Shown here one piece after another: positions 44,427-55,102 of a DNA stretch of 64,000 nt. Positions within the stretch are counted from its first letter, which is position 1; every line of letters starts with the position of its first letter. A model generated the notes under the pieces. That model searched no databases, was not told the DNA's origin, and saw only the letters and a program-made list of their open reading frames with translations. Position numbers and translations under genes: made by a program. The DNA is from Areca catechu (taxonomy: Eukaryota > Streptophyta > Magnoliopsida > Arecales > Arecaceae): positions 147,458,041-147,522,040 of the forward strand of contig CM038053.1 in the NCBI GenBank assembly GCA_021397845.1. The letters run 5' to 3'.

Positions 44427-45649
44427 TGATGTGGGACCTATATGCATGCGATTATTTTTTTGTATTTTAGGGGTTGGATGAGGTGGTTAATCCTGAATAT
44501 CAGATCAAAATATGATATAGATAATTTTATATGAATTTTAAAAGCTACGCATGCAGATCAGGACCTAGGAAAGTAGTAAAGAGGGATCACTGAGGCTGAG
44601 AAGCCTCGATTAGGGCTAGTTCTCCTACAATAAAACTACTAGTGGTAGAGGGAGTGTACCTGGCAATGTCTAATGTGCCTGGTGAAGATCGCAGTGAAGA
44701 GATCACTCATCCTCGATGGATGCAGCCTAAAAAACCAAGCCAGAGACCCATGGATTCCTGGCTTACTGCTTGGTGTTCCGATGCGGCCCGGTTGGAGTTG
44801 TTGGATTCATATGAACTCGGGGACTTGCAAACAACCGTCAGGGGTGAGAAAACAAGGTGGGAAACAAGAAAAATCTCAGGAAAATAGTAAGAGGCGTGTG
44901 GAATAAAGGCTTGAAGGAGGTTGGTCGGCTAGGGTTTCTTTGGGCAGCACTTCGGCAGGACTTCAGGATCCCTTAATGCACACAGCAGGGAGGCACACAG
45001 CAAGAGAAGAACTCAATAGAATTTTATATATCAAAGATTGCTCTCATACAAGAGACTAGGGTCCTTTAAATAGATCCATAGCCTTGGGCTCCAAGTAAGG
45101 ATACATAAGTAATTACATCGGAGTCTTATTCCCACCCAAACCCTAGCTAGAAAATAAGAAAAAAATATATAGAAAAAATCCCTAAAATTTCTCTCCTCTT
45201 TCCTTGGTTGGCCAAGGGAGGTGACCCTAGTGGATGACCAAGGGTGGTAAGAATAAGGTCTTGGCACCACTTATCTCCTTTCTTGGGCCTGGGCTGGCCT
45301 AGTTTGCTTCAAGATTGTGTTTCAGGGCTTCAAGACAGTGTTTCAGGGCTTCAGGCTTGTCTTTCGGGCTTCTGATTTCTTCTCCTAGGCTTTTCATGAT
45401 CCTCATAGCTTTAGTTGGGTTGGTTCACTTGGATGGCTTGGTCCTCACTTGTATGAGTCATTATGGGATATATACTAAACTTCGAAAAATGACTAGCTCA
45501 ACATGAGCTAACTAGTACAGGACTCAAGTGATAAAAAAAATAACTTTGATGAACTAAGCTTTATTACAAATAGAATTGAATATGACTAAGTAATCCAAAG
45601 AGGGTTAAGAAGCCTCTGTCTTATTCTGGTGCCTCTGGTGTCCCCACCA
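44427..45649 (-). repeat. Element F 3' LTR
   Basis: On the - strand it starts TGGTGGGGACACCA and ends GGTCCCACATCA. It preserves the empty MITE site around 45205-45225. Its first 64 bases code the end of ORF2. Confidence 0.93.
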
Positions 45650-46190
45650 ATTCTCCCGGGATGGGAAAAACTCATTCTTGTCGAGTGGGAATCAAGCTGG
45701 CTCACATATTTCTCGAGGAGGTATGGGTTGAGAAATTGCAAGTCCTCTCGAGAAATCCACGAATCGTCCGACTCTAACTGGCCTTGCCATCGGACCAGAA
45801 AGCATTGATAACCGTGGTCCCAGGTCGTTAAGGCTTGATCATCCAGGATACGCTCGATTCGTTCTCCTCTCTCAGGCCAAATAATTTGTAGACACTCTGG
45901 GTTATTACTCATAATGGAAGGAGTAGATCCAAAGGCCTCACTAGGTATCGCTGCCGGTTCCCTATACTCAACCGGTCTGCGATATTGAAGGTAGAACTAA
46001 TGCCCAAATCCAAAGGCAAATCTAATACATAGGCATTTCGTCCGACCCTCTCTATCACTTTAAAAGGTCCGGCTCTACGAGCATGAAGCTTCTTTTAGGC
46101 CTAAGCCTAATGAAGATAGAATCCACTACATCAAATTTCTTGGCCCTTCTTTGAGAATTAGCCAGTTTCTTTCAAAATTAGTGCAGGTGG
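45586..46190 (-). pseudogene. Element F ORF2: integrase tail plus chromodomain
   Basis: The open stretch from about 45912 reads PERGERIERILDDQALTTWD, then a chromodomain (CFLVRWQGQLESDDSWI), and ends RQRLLNPLWIT inside the LTR. Upstream (45913-46190) are integrase-tail traces (RRAKKFDVVDSIFIRLRPKR, then NAYVLDLPLDLGISSTF) with a frame change. One Arg-to-Gln/Leu difference in the QGQLE segment distinguishes it from C. Confidence 0.82.
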
Positions 46191-46311
46191 TGAACATGCT
46201 GGGCACATGCAGACTCCTAACAGGTGATGCAAAGGACTCATACCTACACCTAATAGACTCGACTCTGCATTCCTATGGAAGGAAATTTTATTGGACTCTT
46301 TGGATCTAAAC

Positions 46312-48037
46312 CTAATAGATTATAGGTTCTCTAGGTTTGATCCTAGCTTGACATGCACATGAAAATTTACAGTGAACTCCTAGCAAATTCCAAAGAGTAT
46401 GCCAGAAATAAGATGCAAACCTAACATGCGTGATGAATGCATGCAGTATGCTAATCTCAGCTAAATGCAATCTAATGATCCTAGAAATGCTGGAGGTGTC
46501 TGGAAAGGACATGAAATAGGAAGTGGGTTCAAAATTAGTCTGGTAGGGTAGGGAAAAAGGTTCAAGGTTAGTTGGATAAAGTAGGATAAAAGAAGGGGCG
46601 TTAGGGACTAATCCTAGACTAATGAGGCTAACCTTACGGGGTTGCAGTATATCTATGGGGTTTGCATAACGGAAGGATGGGTTATTAATCTCAGGGAAGA
46701 AGTCCTTAATGGGAACTATAGGAGGAGGCTCATCCTAAGGGTTTTGATTCAAAGAGATCAAGTCCTTAATAAATTCTTCAAGTTCTTGTATTTTAGGACT
46801 TGACTCTATAATTTGGCTCTCCTCTATGGTGTCCTCACGTAAGGCTCTAGTAGCAGTACCTAGGTTCTCTTTCTCTAATTGTTCTTCTACTATAGTCAAG
46901 GTCAACTAACTCTAGGTTGGCTTCTACCTGGGTACCTACAAGGTCAACTAATTATAGGTATTCTAAAGGTCTCTCCTCTTCTCCCTCATACTCATCCACT
47001 AAGTTCACATTAGCTTCATATACTTCCACGTTAATGTAAGCCTTGTTAATCAAAAGGATGGTAGGAGAAGGTCGGCTAAGGGAAAATTGGTTAGGTCCTG
47101 GTTTGTGATTATGGGCACTACTCCTAGTAGGGTCAGGTTGACTAAGGGGTAGTGGCTTACTACTGATCTCATATCTAGGGGTACTAACCTTATGGGGTTC
47201 AGGTTGATGGCCTATGGGTTCATTATGCTCATTGGTCATGGGTTCAGATCTATAGGTCATCAGTCTACTGGGCTTATAGGGTGTGGGTAAATAGGATCTA
47301 GGTTCATAGGTTTTGGGTACATAGGTTCTAGGTTCATAGGATTTGGAGTTATAAGATCTATAGGTTGTAGGTCTCTTGGACTGATAGGACTTGGGTAGGT
47401 ACTTTCTCCTTAGTTCAAGTTTCATGTCGCTCCAGGTAGTTATGGGTTCGTGGCCTTCTAGCCTAAGTATTCTCTCAACACTATCCCAGTCTGAGCTGGC
47501 TTGGTGAACTAACTTAGCTTTAGCAAACTTGAACTAACATCTTTCAGAATTGAAACCCCAATTTTGTTCAAAATATAGGTCCATATCTCTTTCCCAAGCA
47601 AGATAATCCTCACACTCAGGATCACAAAATTTAGGTGCTACCAACACAACATACCTAGTGGCTCTCCTAGGGTTGGGCTCTAAATAGAGGTCATGGTAAG
47701 GGGTTCTTCTAGGGTTGGGCTCCTTATATGGGTCAGAGTATTGGGTTCTCCTAGGATTGGACTCCCTATATGGGTCGGAGTATTGGGTTCTCCTAGGATT
47801 GGACTCCCTATATGGGTCAAAGTATTGGGTTCTCCTCGGGTTGGGCTCCATGGTTTCACTAGGTTGAGTTGGGTTGAGGCTATCAGTCTGGGTCAATTGA
47901 GTCATCTGGGTAATTAACTTGGTAGTCATCTGGGCCATTTGATCAGCAAGGGCTTTAATCTGGGCTTCGAGATTGTCCATGGATTCAGGTAAAAATGGAG
48001 ATGGTGGATGATATGAAATCCCTGATCTAGTGCTCAT
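46312..48037 (-). pseudogene. Element F ORF1: Gag-like with tandem repeats and integrase remnant
   Basis: It starts at MSTRSGISYHPP (48037). After a helix (LEAQIKALADQMAQMTTKL) come five repeats of about 14 residues with core NPRRTQYSDPYRE (47660-47860). A partial Gag core follows (LAWERDMDLYFEQNW, stop, FKFAKAKLVHQASSDWDSV, then ITTWSDMKLELRRKYLPKSY). Next are Tyr/Pro/Ser-rich repeats, VYEANVNLVDEYEGEEE, the acidic spacer and FASYFWHTLWNLLGV. A frameshift lies between 46952 and 46512. No zinc knuckle is present. It retains more Gag core than C or D. Confidence 0.83.
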
Positions 48038-48889
48038 GCAAGACTCGATCATACCAACTATAGCTCCCTAGACCTAGAGTCCAAACTAGATGCTCAATCA
48101 AGGTGGCAAACTAGCCTATAGTAACCCTGTACTCAGCCAAGCAGGTGTAAGGGGAGTGTTAGGTCCCTGATTGTCAATCCTAGACACCAATCAGTGATTG
48201 GCCAAGTAGGTAGACCAGCACACATGCCCTTCAGGAATGAATCCCTGAACCACAGTTCTAGACACTAAGCACAAGGCACACACAGGTTAGCTTGACACAA
48301 GGATCTGATACTTAGCCCGGACCCGACCAGTTAGTATCCTTAGCCCACTAGGGCAAATTAAGTCTAATAGATTTTAAGTTAGACTTGGGACTAAATGCAG
48401 GGGATGTGGTTTTGGGCTAAGGAGAGGTGATCAAATCCTCCCCATATCTAACATAGCAAGAGTGCCCTTAAAGATAGTTTATGCAATGATGGCAGGAAGA
48501 TGATGCAAAATTAGGGTTTAAGTATTTTATGTAGCTTTTGTATATGTATTTTTTTTTTGTTCTTCTGTAGAAATATGATTTGCAGCCAATGACCTAATAT
48601 GCTAGAAACATACTAAAAATAAAATATATGCAAAAAAGATGCTAAACAAAACCCTAAACCTTCCAAAGTTGTTTTGCTGAAAAACAGAGCCAAGAATTTG
48701 TAGGCTATATTTCAACCTACAGAAATTGCAAAGACTGAAATAAAATCAAAAAAAAATTGAATAACTTGAATTAAGATGAATCCATCAAAATAAAAATTGG
48801 AATTTTTAGAGTTCTGAGTAGAGAGAAACAATTAAAAGAATAGAGCATATACAGATTGTAAAGGATGCAGAAAACAAGCCCTAATCTCA
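48038..48889 (-). other. Element F leader
   Basis: About 850 nt without a gene. It contains the hairpin CCAATCAGTGATTGG at 48187-48201 and CCTTAGCCCACTAGGG at 48338-48353, in the same order and spacing as in G. The part next to the PBS is AT-rich. Confidence 0.7.
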
Positions 48890-48901
48890 GCTCTGATACT
48901 A
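48890..48901 (-). other. Primer-binding site of element F
   Basis: The - strand reads TAGTATCAGAGC, one mismatch to the initiator Met primer site, two bases inside the LTR end. Confidence 0.88.
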
Positions 48902-48903
48902 GA

Positions 48904-50421
48904 TGATGCGGGACCTATATGCATGCAATTATTTTTTTATGTTTTAGGAGTTGGATGTGGTGGTTAAATTTCAAATATCAGATCAAAATATGATGTAGAT
49001 AATTCTATATGAATTTTAAAAGCTATGCATGCAAATCAGGACCTAGAAAAGCAGTAAAGAGGGATCACCGGGGTTGAGAAGCCTCAATTAGGGCTAGTTC
49101 TTTTACAATAAAACTACTTGTGGCAGAGGGGGTATACTTGGCAATGTCTGATGCACCTGGTGAAGATCGCAGCGAAGAGATCACTCATCCTCGATGGATG
49201 CGGCCTAGAAAACCAAGCCAGAGACCCACAGATTCCCGGCTTTCTGCTCGGTGGTCCGATTGCGGCCCGGTTGGAGTCGTTGGATTTATATGAACTCGGG
49301 GACCTACAAACAACCATCAGGGGTGAGAAAACAAGGTAGAAAATAAGAAAAATCTTAGGAAAACTGCAAGAGGTGTGTGGAAGAAAGGCTTGAAGGAGGT
49401 TGGTCGGCTAGGGTTTCTCTGGGCAACACTTCGGCATGACTTCAGGATCCCTTAATGCGCATAGCAGGGAGGCACACAGTAAGAGAAGAACTCAATAGAA
49501 TTTTATATATCTAAGATTTCTCTCATACAAGAGACTAGGATCCTTTAAATAGACCCATAGCCTTGGGGTCCAAGGATACATAAGTAATTACATAGGAGTC
49601 TTATTCCCACCCAAACCCTAGCTAGAAAATAAGGAAAAAATATGTAAAAAAAATCCCTAAAATTTCTCTCCCTCCTCTTTTCTTGGTTGGCCAAGGGTAG
49701 GGCTAGAAATGGGCCGGTCCAAAAGCCCATTGTCTAGAACTGGACTGGACCAGCTCAAAAAACTTCGGGCCGGCCTGAAATTGGCTCAGGCTTCAAACCA
49801 AATTTTAAGCATATTGGACTAGTCTTAGGGCTGTAAAATAAAGTCCATTTAATTTTTGAGCCAAAGGGATGCCCGGATTTGGTCCAAATTATTTTAAAAT
49901 ATAGTCTTTGGGCTGGCCCAATGAGCTTTGGACCGGCCTAATGGGCTTTGGACCGGCCCATTTCTAGCCCTAGCCAAGGGAGGTGACCCTAGTGGATGAC
50001 CAAGGGTGGTAAGAATAAGGTCATGGCGCCACTTATCTCCCTTCTTGGTCCTGGGCTAACCCAGTTTGCTTCAGGACTGTGTTTTAGGGCTTCAGGACTA
50101 CGTTTCAGGGCTTCAGGGCTTCGAGCTTGTCTCCCGAGCTTCTGATTTCTTCTCCTAGGCTTTCCATGATCCTCATAGCTTTAGATGGGTTGGTCTTCAC
50201 TTGGATGGCTTGGTCCTCGCTTGTAAGAGTCATTACTAGATATATACTGAACTCCGAAAAATGACTAGCTCAACATGAGCTGACTAGTACAAGACTTAAG
50301 TGATAAAAAAAATAACTTAGATGAAATAAGCTTTATTACAAATGGACTTGAATATGACTAAGTAATCCACAGAGGGTTAAGAAGCCTCTGTCTTATTCTA
50401 GTTCCTCTAGTGTCCCCACCA
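48904..50421 (-). repeat. Element F 5' LTR, containing a MITE
   Basis: 1518 bp including the 275-bp MITE and its 8-bp duplication. It otherwise matches 44427-45649. It ends on the + side GTGTCCCCACCA at 50421, followed by the duplicated CATAT. Confidence 0.93.
49698..49972. mobile_element. hAT-type MITE
   Basis: 275 bp with perfect 23-bp terminal inverted repeats beginning TAGGGCTAGAAATGGGCC. It is flanked by an exact 8-bp duplication GCCAAGGG (49690-49697 and 49973-49980). The 8-bp duplication points to hAT superfamily mobilisation. The interior is rich in GGCCGG/CCGGCC strings and has no ORF. The partner LTR near 45205 has a single GCCAAGGG, an exact pre-insertion site. Confidence 0.95.
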
Positions 50422-50426
50422 CATAT

Positions 50427-51156
50427 GAGCACATCCATGAGCCCTTCTTGCAAATTGGATAAAGATGAAAGCGGATCCAATGTTGACCAAAAGTTATATA
50501 GAGGTATGATTGGATCCTTATTATATTTAATTGCAAGTAGACCAGATATCTTGTATAGTGTATATGTATGTGCTAGATTTCAATGTAATCCTAAAGAAAC
50601 ACATATGCTTGTTGTTAAAAGAATATTAAGATATTTGAAAGGTACAAGTAATCTAGGTCTTTGATTCTTAAAAGAATCATCTTTAAATTTAATTGGATTC
50701 TCTGATGTTGATTATGCTGGTTGTAAAGTTGATAGAAAAAGCACTAGTGGCACATGTCAATTTCTAGGGTTAAATTTAATCTCATGGCACTGCAATAAAC
50801 AAAACTTGGTAGCACTTTCTACTACTGAGCCAGAGTATGTTGCTGCAAGGAGTTGTTGTGCACAAGTGTTGTGGATTAAACAACAACTAGAAGATTTTGG
50901 TGTTATACAATGCAAAATTCCTATTAAGTGTGATAACACAAGTGCTATAAATTTAACCAAAAATCCTATTCAGCATTCTAGGACTAAGCACATAGAGATT
51001 AGACACCATTTTATTAGAGATCATGTTTTGAATGGTAACATTGAACTAGAATTTATCCCAAAAAAAAAAAAATTAGCTGACATCTTTACGAAGACACAGA
51101 ATCAGGATAGATTTGAATTACTTACAGGAGAATTAGGGCTTTGTGATCTTATCTAG
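50427..51156 (+). pseudogene. Copia-1 RT end and RNase H
   Basis: It resumes after F in the original frame: MSTSMSPSCKLDKDESGSNV, YRGMIGSLLYLIASRPDI and VVKRILRYLKGTSNLGL. A TGA lies at 50662. RNase H follows: FSDVDYAGCKVDRKSTSGT, ALSTTEPEYVAARSC, KCDNTSAINLTKNP and TKHIEIRHHFIRDHV. The end is LADIFTKTQNQDRFE and stop 51154-51156. Confidence 0.93.
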
Positions 51157-51603
51157 ATTTAGTCAACCTAATTTCCTTTAGAAACAAAGGAGAAATTATC
51201 TAAAAAATCTCCTACAATTATTTGTTTGAAAAACTTTATTGAATTCTCATTGTATCAAATTCAATTTTTGAGTCACTTGATTTTATGTGGAAAGTTTCTG
51301 TTTGAGTTGACTCGAGCAATTTTGCTCTGGTCGAGTCAGCTCGAATGTCTGAGTTCTCTACCTATCACTCTGGTCGAGCCGACTAGGTCTTTTCCTAGCC
51401 GACTCGGTGTTCTAATTATTCTGAGTTCGCTCTGGTCGAGTCGACTCAGATGTTTCTAGGTTTGGGCGAGCCAACTCGAAAGTCAGGAAATCGCTATTTA
51501 GGTAGTTTTGAACCATCTTTTCTAAGTACTTCACTTTTCTTACTTTACTTCAAACTCACTCTACTTGTCTCAGAAACTTAAACAAACTCCCAAAAACCAT
51601 TAT
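51157..51603 (+). other. Copia-1 spacer between pol and ORF3, cut by copia-2
   Basis: Non-coding. The stretch 51310-51480 holds repeated GGTCGAG(T/C)CGACTCG-type motifs, the counterpart of the CCGACT clusters in the LTR. The spacer is interrupted at 51604 by copia-2 and resumes at 62921 just before ORF3. Confidence 0.7.
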
Positions 51604-52435
51604 TGTTGACCCCTAAAGTGATTTTGATGATAACAAAACATTGGAGCATACATTTGGTTATCTAACAACTCTTCAAATGATTAACAAGTTTTTGTAGGAC
51701 AACTACATTGACACACCTTTTAATTCCTACAATCTTTAATGTTTTGTGTTGAGTTGTAAAGTATTTAGAATCTTGTAAAGAAGAACCCTACAAAAAGTTT
51801 TCTATTAAAATTAGTTTAAGGGTTACTTCTAGTAGTCCTTCTTGCTTCAAGTCTTCTTTAATTTATTGTAAGTAGTCCTTGAAGAGGTCTTTAAAGCATA
51901 GGACAAGTGTTCTAGAAGTTTGAAGTTGATCTGGCTGAAGAACTACCTTCGAGCCGACTGGAAGGACAACCCAGCCGACTCTAGCACTGGCACTGAAGAT
52001 AAGTTCTCTGGCACACAGATCCAGCCGACTGGCACCAAGGCCCAGCCGACTCGTCTAGAGCAAGGTTGAGAACGTTCTGAGATTCTCAGGAATCCGAGTT
52101 GACTGGAATCAGATCCAGCCGACTTATCCAGAACTCAGTTGAAATTGGTCTGAGAAGCCTCTGAGACTCCAGCCAATTGGAATTCAACCCAGCCAACTCG
52201 TCCAAAGTGAGGTATTTTCTCAACTATGGAAGCTAGCCGACTGGCACTCAACCCAATCGACCCAAACTTCATCCGAGCTGACTAGAAGTTTGTCCGAGCC
52301 AACTGGAATGATGGGGTCACCTCCAACGGCTAGTTCCAGTTCTTAGTTTTTGAATTCCAAAAGTGCTCCAACAGTAACCTGTCACCTCCCAATGGTCTAC
52401 AATGTTCAAAATCAAGGGAAGGCAGTTAAAGTCTC

Positions 52436-52444
52436 TATAAATAA
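52436..52444 (+). promoter_or_regulatory. TATA box of copia-2 5' LTR
   Basis: TATAAATAA lies downstream of the CCGACT cluster and about 750 nt before the LTR end. The 3' LTR has TAAAAATAA at the same place (about 62168-62176), so the motif is mutated there. Confidence 0.5.
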
Positions 52445-52725
52445 GGTATGAGAACATCCTTGAAGAGGCTAATGAAATATGGAGCATTTATTGAACACTT
52501 ATTGAAGTGAAGTGAGAGAGCACTAGAGCTTTAAAGTCTGCCTTCAAGCCTGCAACCACTCTTACCAGAAGCTTGAAGCACCTTTTGAGGAAAGCAAGGA
52601 AGCCATTGAAGTGCATTGAAGAGCATTCAGTGGATCTTCACTCGAGCTGCATTGGCAACCACCCAGACAACAGAGTTTGTCTTTATTGTTGCTTTTTTAT
52701 TCTATCATTTAGAATATCTGGGTTA

Positions 52726-52930
52726 TTGGTAAGCCCTGTTGTAAAAACCAAATAGGTTTCTTTGGTGAGCCTTTAAAACCAGAGTGTAGAGGTTTCTTTG
52801 GTGAGCCTATCTAAAAATCAAAGTGTAGAGGTTTTAGGTGAACCTGTAAAAACCTAGCTTGGGTTTCTTTTGTGAGCCCGGTTTCAAAAATCAAAGTGTA
52901 GAGGTTGGGATTGTGAGCCTGTAAAACAAT
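52726..52930 (+). repeat. Hairpin array of copia-2 5' LTR
   Basis: About six units with loop GTGA(G/A)CC and variable complementary stems. Examples are CTTTGGT with ATCAAAG (G-U tolerated), AGGTTTT with AAAACCT around AGGTGAACCTGT, and ATTGT with ACAAT. It is the same structure as at 27431-27640 and 62454-62668. Confidence 0.68.
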
Positions 52931-53189
52931 ATGATTGTATTCCGATTTGGGGGATATAGGAAAATCCCGAGTGGTGAACTTGGGTAGTGGACGTAGGAGC
53001 TGGGTTGCTCCGAACTACTATAAATCTGCTTTGTTTGTGTTGTGTTTGTTTTATCCTATAGCTTCTGCATTCATTCTCTGATTTACACAGCACTTAACCA
53101 CTAATTGGAATTACTTGTGCACATACTTGCAAAAATTTTATAATTCCCAATTCACCCCCCTCTTGGGACTAAGCCACTTGGGCAACAGC

Positions 53190-53201
53190 TGGTATCAGAG
53201 C
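53190..53201 (+). other. Primer-binding site of copia-2 (initiator Met tRNA)
   Basis: TGGTATCAGAGC, two bases after the LTR end. Confidence 0.95.
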
Positions 53202-53230
53202 AGTGTCTCTGATTACTTGACCTAAGATCG

Positions 53231-55102
53231 ATGGCTCATCCCATGAGTACATCCTTGGCTGAGGGCCAATCAACAAATAGACCTCCACTATTCACAAGCA
53301 CTAATTATTCATATTGGAAAGCACGAATGAAAATTTACATACAAGCTATAGATTTTCAATTGTGGAAGGTCATCTTGAAAGGGCCACACACATTCCCATA
53401 ATTAAAGTTGATGGCATGGATATCCCTAAGCCTGAAGAGGACTGGGATGATCATGACATGAAGATGGGAGAATTGAACGCCAAAGCAATGAATCTATTAT
53501 ATTGTGCTTTGGATGCTAACGAGCTCAACCGAATTTTCACTTGCTCATCAGCAAAGAAAATCTGGGATAAACTTGAAGTGACCCATGAGGAAACTTCCCA
53601 AGTGAAAACCTCCAAGATAAATCTTTTAGTTCATAATTATGAATTATTCAAAATGGAACCTTCTGAAATAATATCTACCATGTTCTCTAGATTTACAGAT
53701 ATTATTAATAGTTTAAAGAGTCTTGGCAGGGTATACTTTAATGCAGATCTGGTTCATAAAATCCTTTGCTCTTTGCTCGACAAATGGGATCCCAAGGTGA
53801 CTGCGATCCAGGAAGCCAAAGATCTCAACACTTTGATGATGGATGAATTGCTGGGATCACTCATCACCCCGAGCTAACAATGCAACATAGAACGGAAGAT
53901 AAGTAGAAGAAAAAGAAGACAATAGCCTTCAAAGCTACTTCCGATTCAAAAGGGATGATGAAGAATCTGAAGAAGAAAGCACCTCCTCCAATGATGACCT
54001 AGAAGACAAAGACATCGCTATGGTTGTGAGGAGATTTAGAAAATTTATGGGAAGAAAGAAAGGAAGGTACAACCGGAAATTTCATCGGAAGGATTATGGA
54101 AAGGAAAAGGAAAAGGACAGAGAGAAAGACAAAGAGGTAGTCCCCACATGTTACGAATGCAAGAAGCCGAGGCACATACGTTCGGACTGTCCAATGTTGA
54201 AGAAATCCTTCAGACAAAAGAAGAGAAAGAAAGCCATGGTTGCCACATGGTCTGACAGTGAAGACTCAACATCATCGGAAGAAGAAGAGACCACCAAGAC
54301 TGCCAATCTTTGCTTAATGGGTCTCGAAGATGAGGTAACATACCCCAACAATTGCACTGAATTTGCTTTCGAAGAATTAAATTCTGCTTTTCAGGATTTA
54401 CTTTCTGAATTTAAGAAAGCTGGAGTAAAGATAAAATCATTGAAAAATATGAATGATTCTTTACTCAAACAAAAGGATGAAATTTCAGAAAAGAACATTT
54501 TATTACAAAAGGAATTGCATGACTTTTCTGAAAAATTGAAAAACTGAAAAATGAAAATCTTTCATATGAAAAGAAAAACAATGATTTACTTGCTGAAAAA
54601 AATGAATTAAAAAGGAGGTTTCAAAACTCAAGCCTTTGGTTGAAAAACTCACTTTATCTTCAAATAAGCTTGAGCTAATTTTAAAAGAACAACAAATTTC
54701 TAGAAATAAAGCTGGAATTGGTTTCAACACTTCTTTTATAAATGAAATTTCAGCAACAACTTTTGTGAAATCCAAAACACCTACACAAAATACTTTATTT
54801 CAAAAGGTTTCAGTCACACCAAAAACTATTTCTACTTCAAAGTCTTTATCATATGTTCCTAAGAATTTGAGCAAAAATGCATACATTCCAAAAGGTTCAA
54901 AATCTGTATCAAGTGCATCAACTTTTAGAACTTCAAATTCTGTTTCCAATAAAAATTCTAAAGTTGTTTGCTATGCTTGTAAAAGAATAGGACATAAAGC
55001 TTTTGAATGCAATAATCTTAGAAATATCTATAAAAAGGTAAAAAAGATTTGGGTTCCTAAAGGAACCTCCTTTGCTAACCTACAAGGACCCAAGATAGCT
55101 TG
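53231..55102 (+). pseudogene. Copia-2 gag
   Basis: It starts at ATG 53231 (MAHPMSTSLAEGQSTNRPPL). The frame shifts near 53390, near 53868 and near 54550-54600. The Gag core (WDDHDMKMGELNAKAMNLLY) is followed by a basic segment and an intact CCHC knuckle, CYECKKPRHIRSDC (near 54148). Then come an acidic Ser/Glu block and a long coiled coil (KNMNDSLLKQKDEISEKNIL). A Ser/Thr-rich stretch leads to a second intact knuckle, CYACKRIGHKAFEC (near 54970), and IWVPKGTSFANLQGPK. Two knuckles flanking a coiled coil make this Gag long, about 620 codons. Confidence 0.87.

Larger units (their letters stand above)
44427..50421 (-). mobile_element. Non-autonomous chromovirus derivative F
   Basis: Flanked by CATAT at 44422-44426 and 50422-50426. 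The 3' LTR is 1223 bp. The 5' LTR is 1518 bp and becomes about 1235 bp when the MITE and its duplicated 8 bp are removed. Net length is about 5.7 kb, like C, and LTRs and ORFs are of the same family. It has a PBS, a leader, ORF1 with partial Gag core, acidic spacer and integrase remnant, and ORF2 with chromodomain. No polymerase is present. Confidence 0.93.
51604..53187 (+). repeat. Copia-2 5' LTR
   Basis: It starts TGTTGACCCC and ends GGCAACA. It contains CCGACT-type motifs at 51950-52305, a TATA box at 52436 and the hairpin array at 52726-52930. It matches 61338-62920 with scattered substitutions. Confidence 0.95.
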
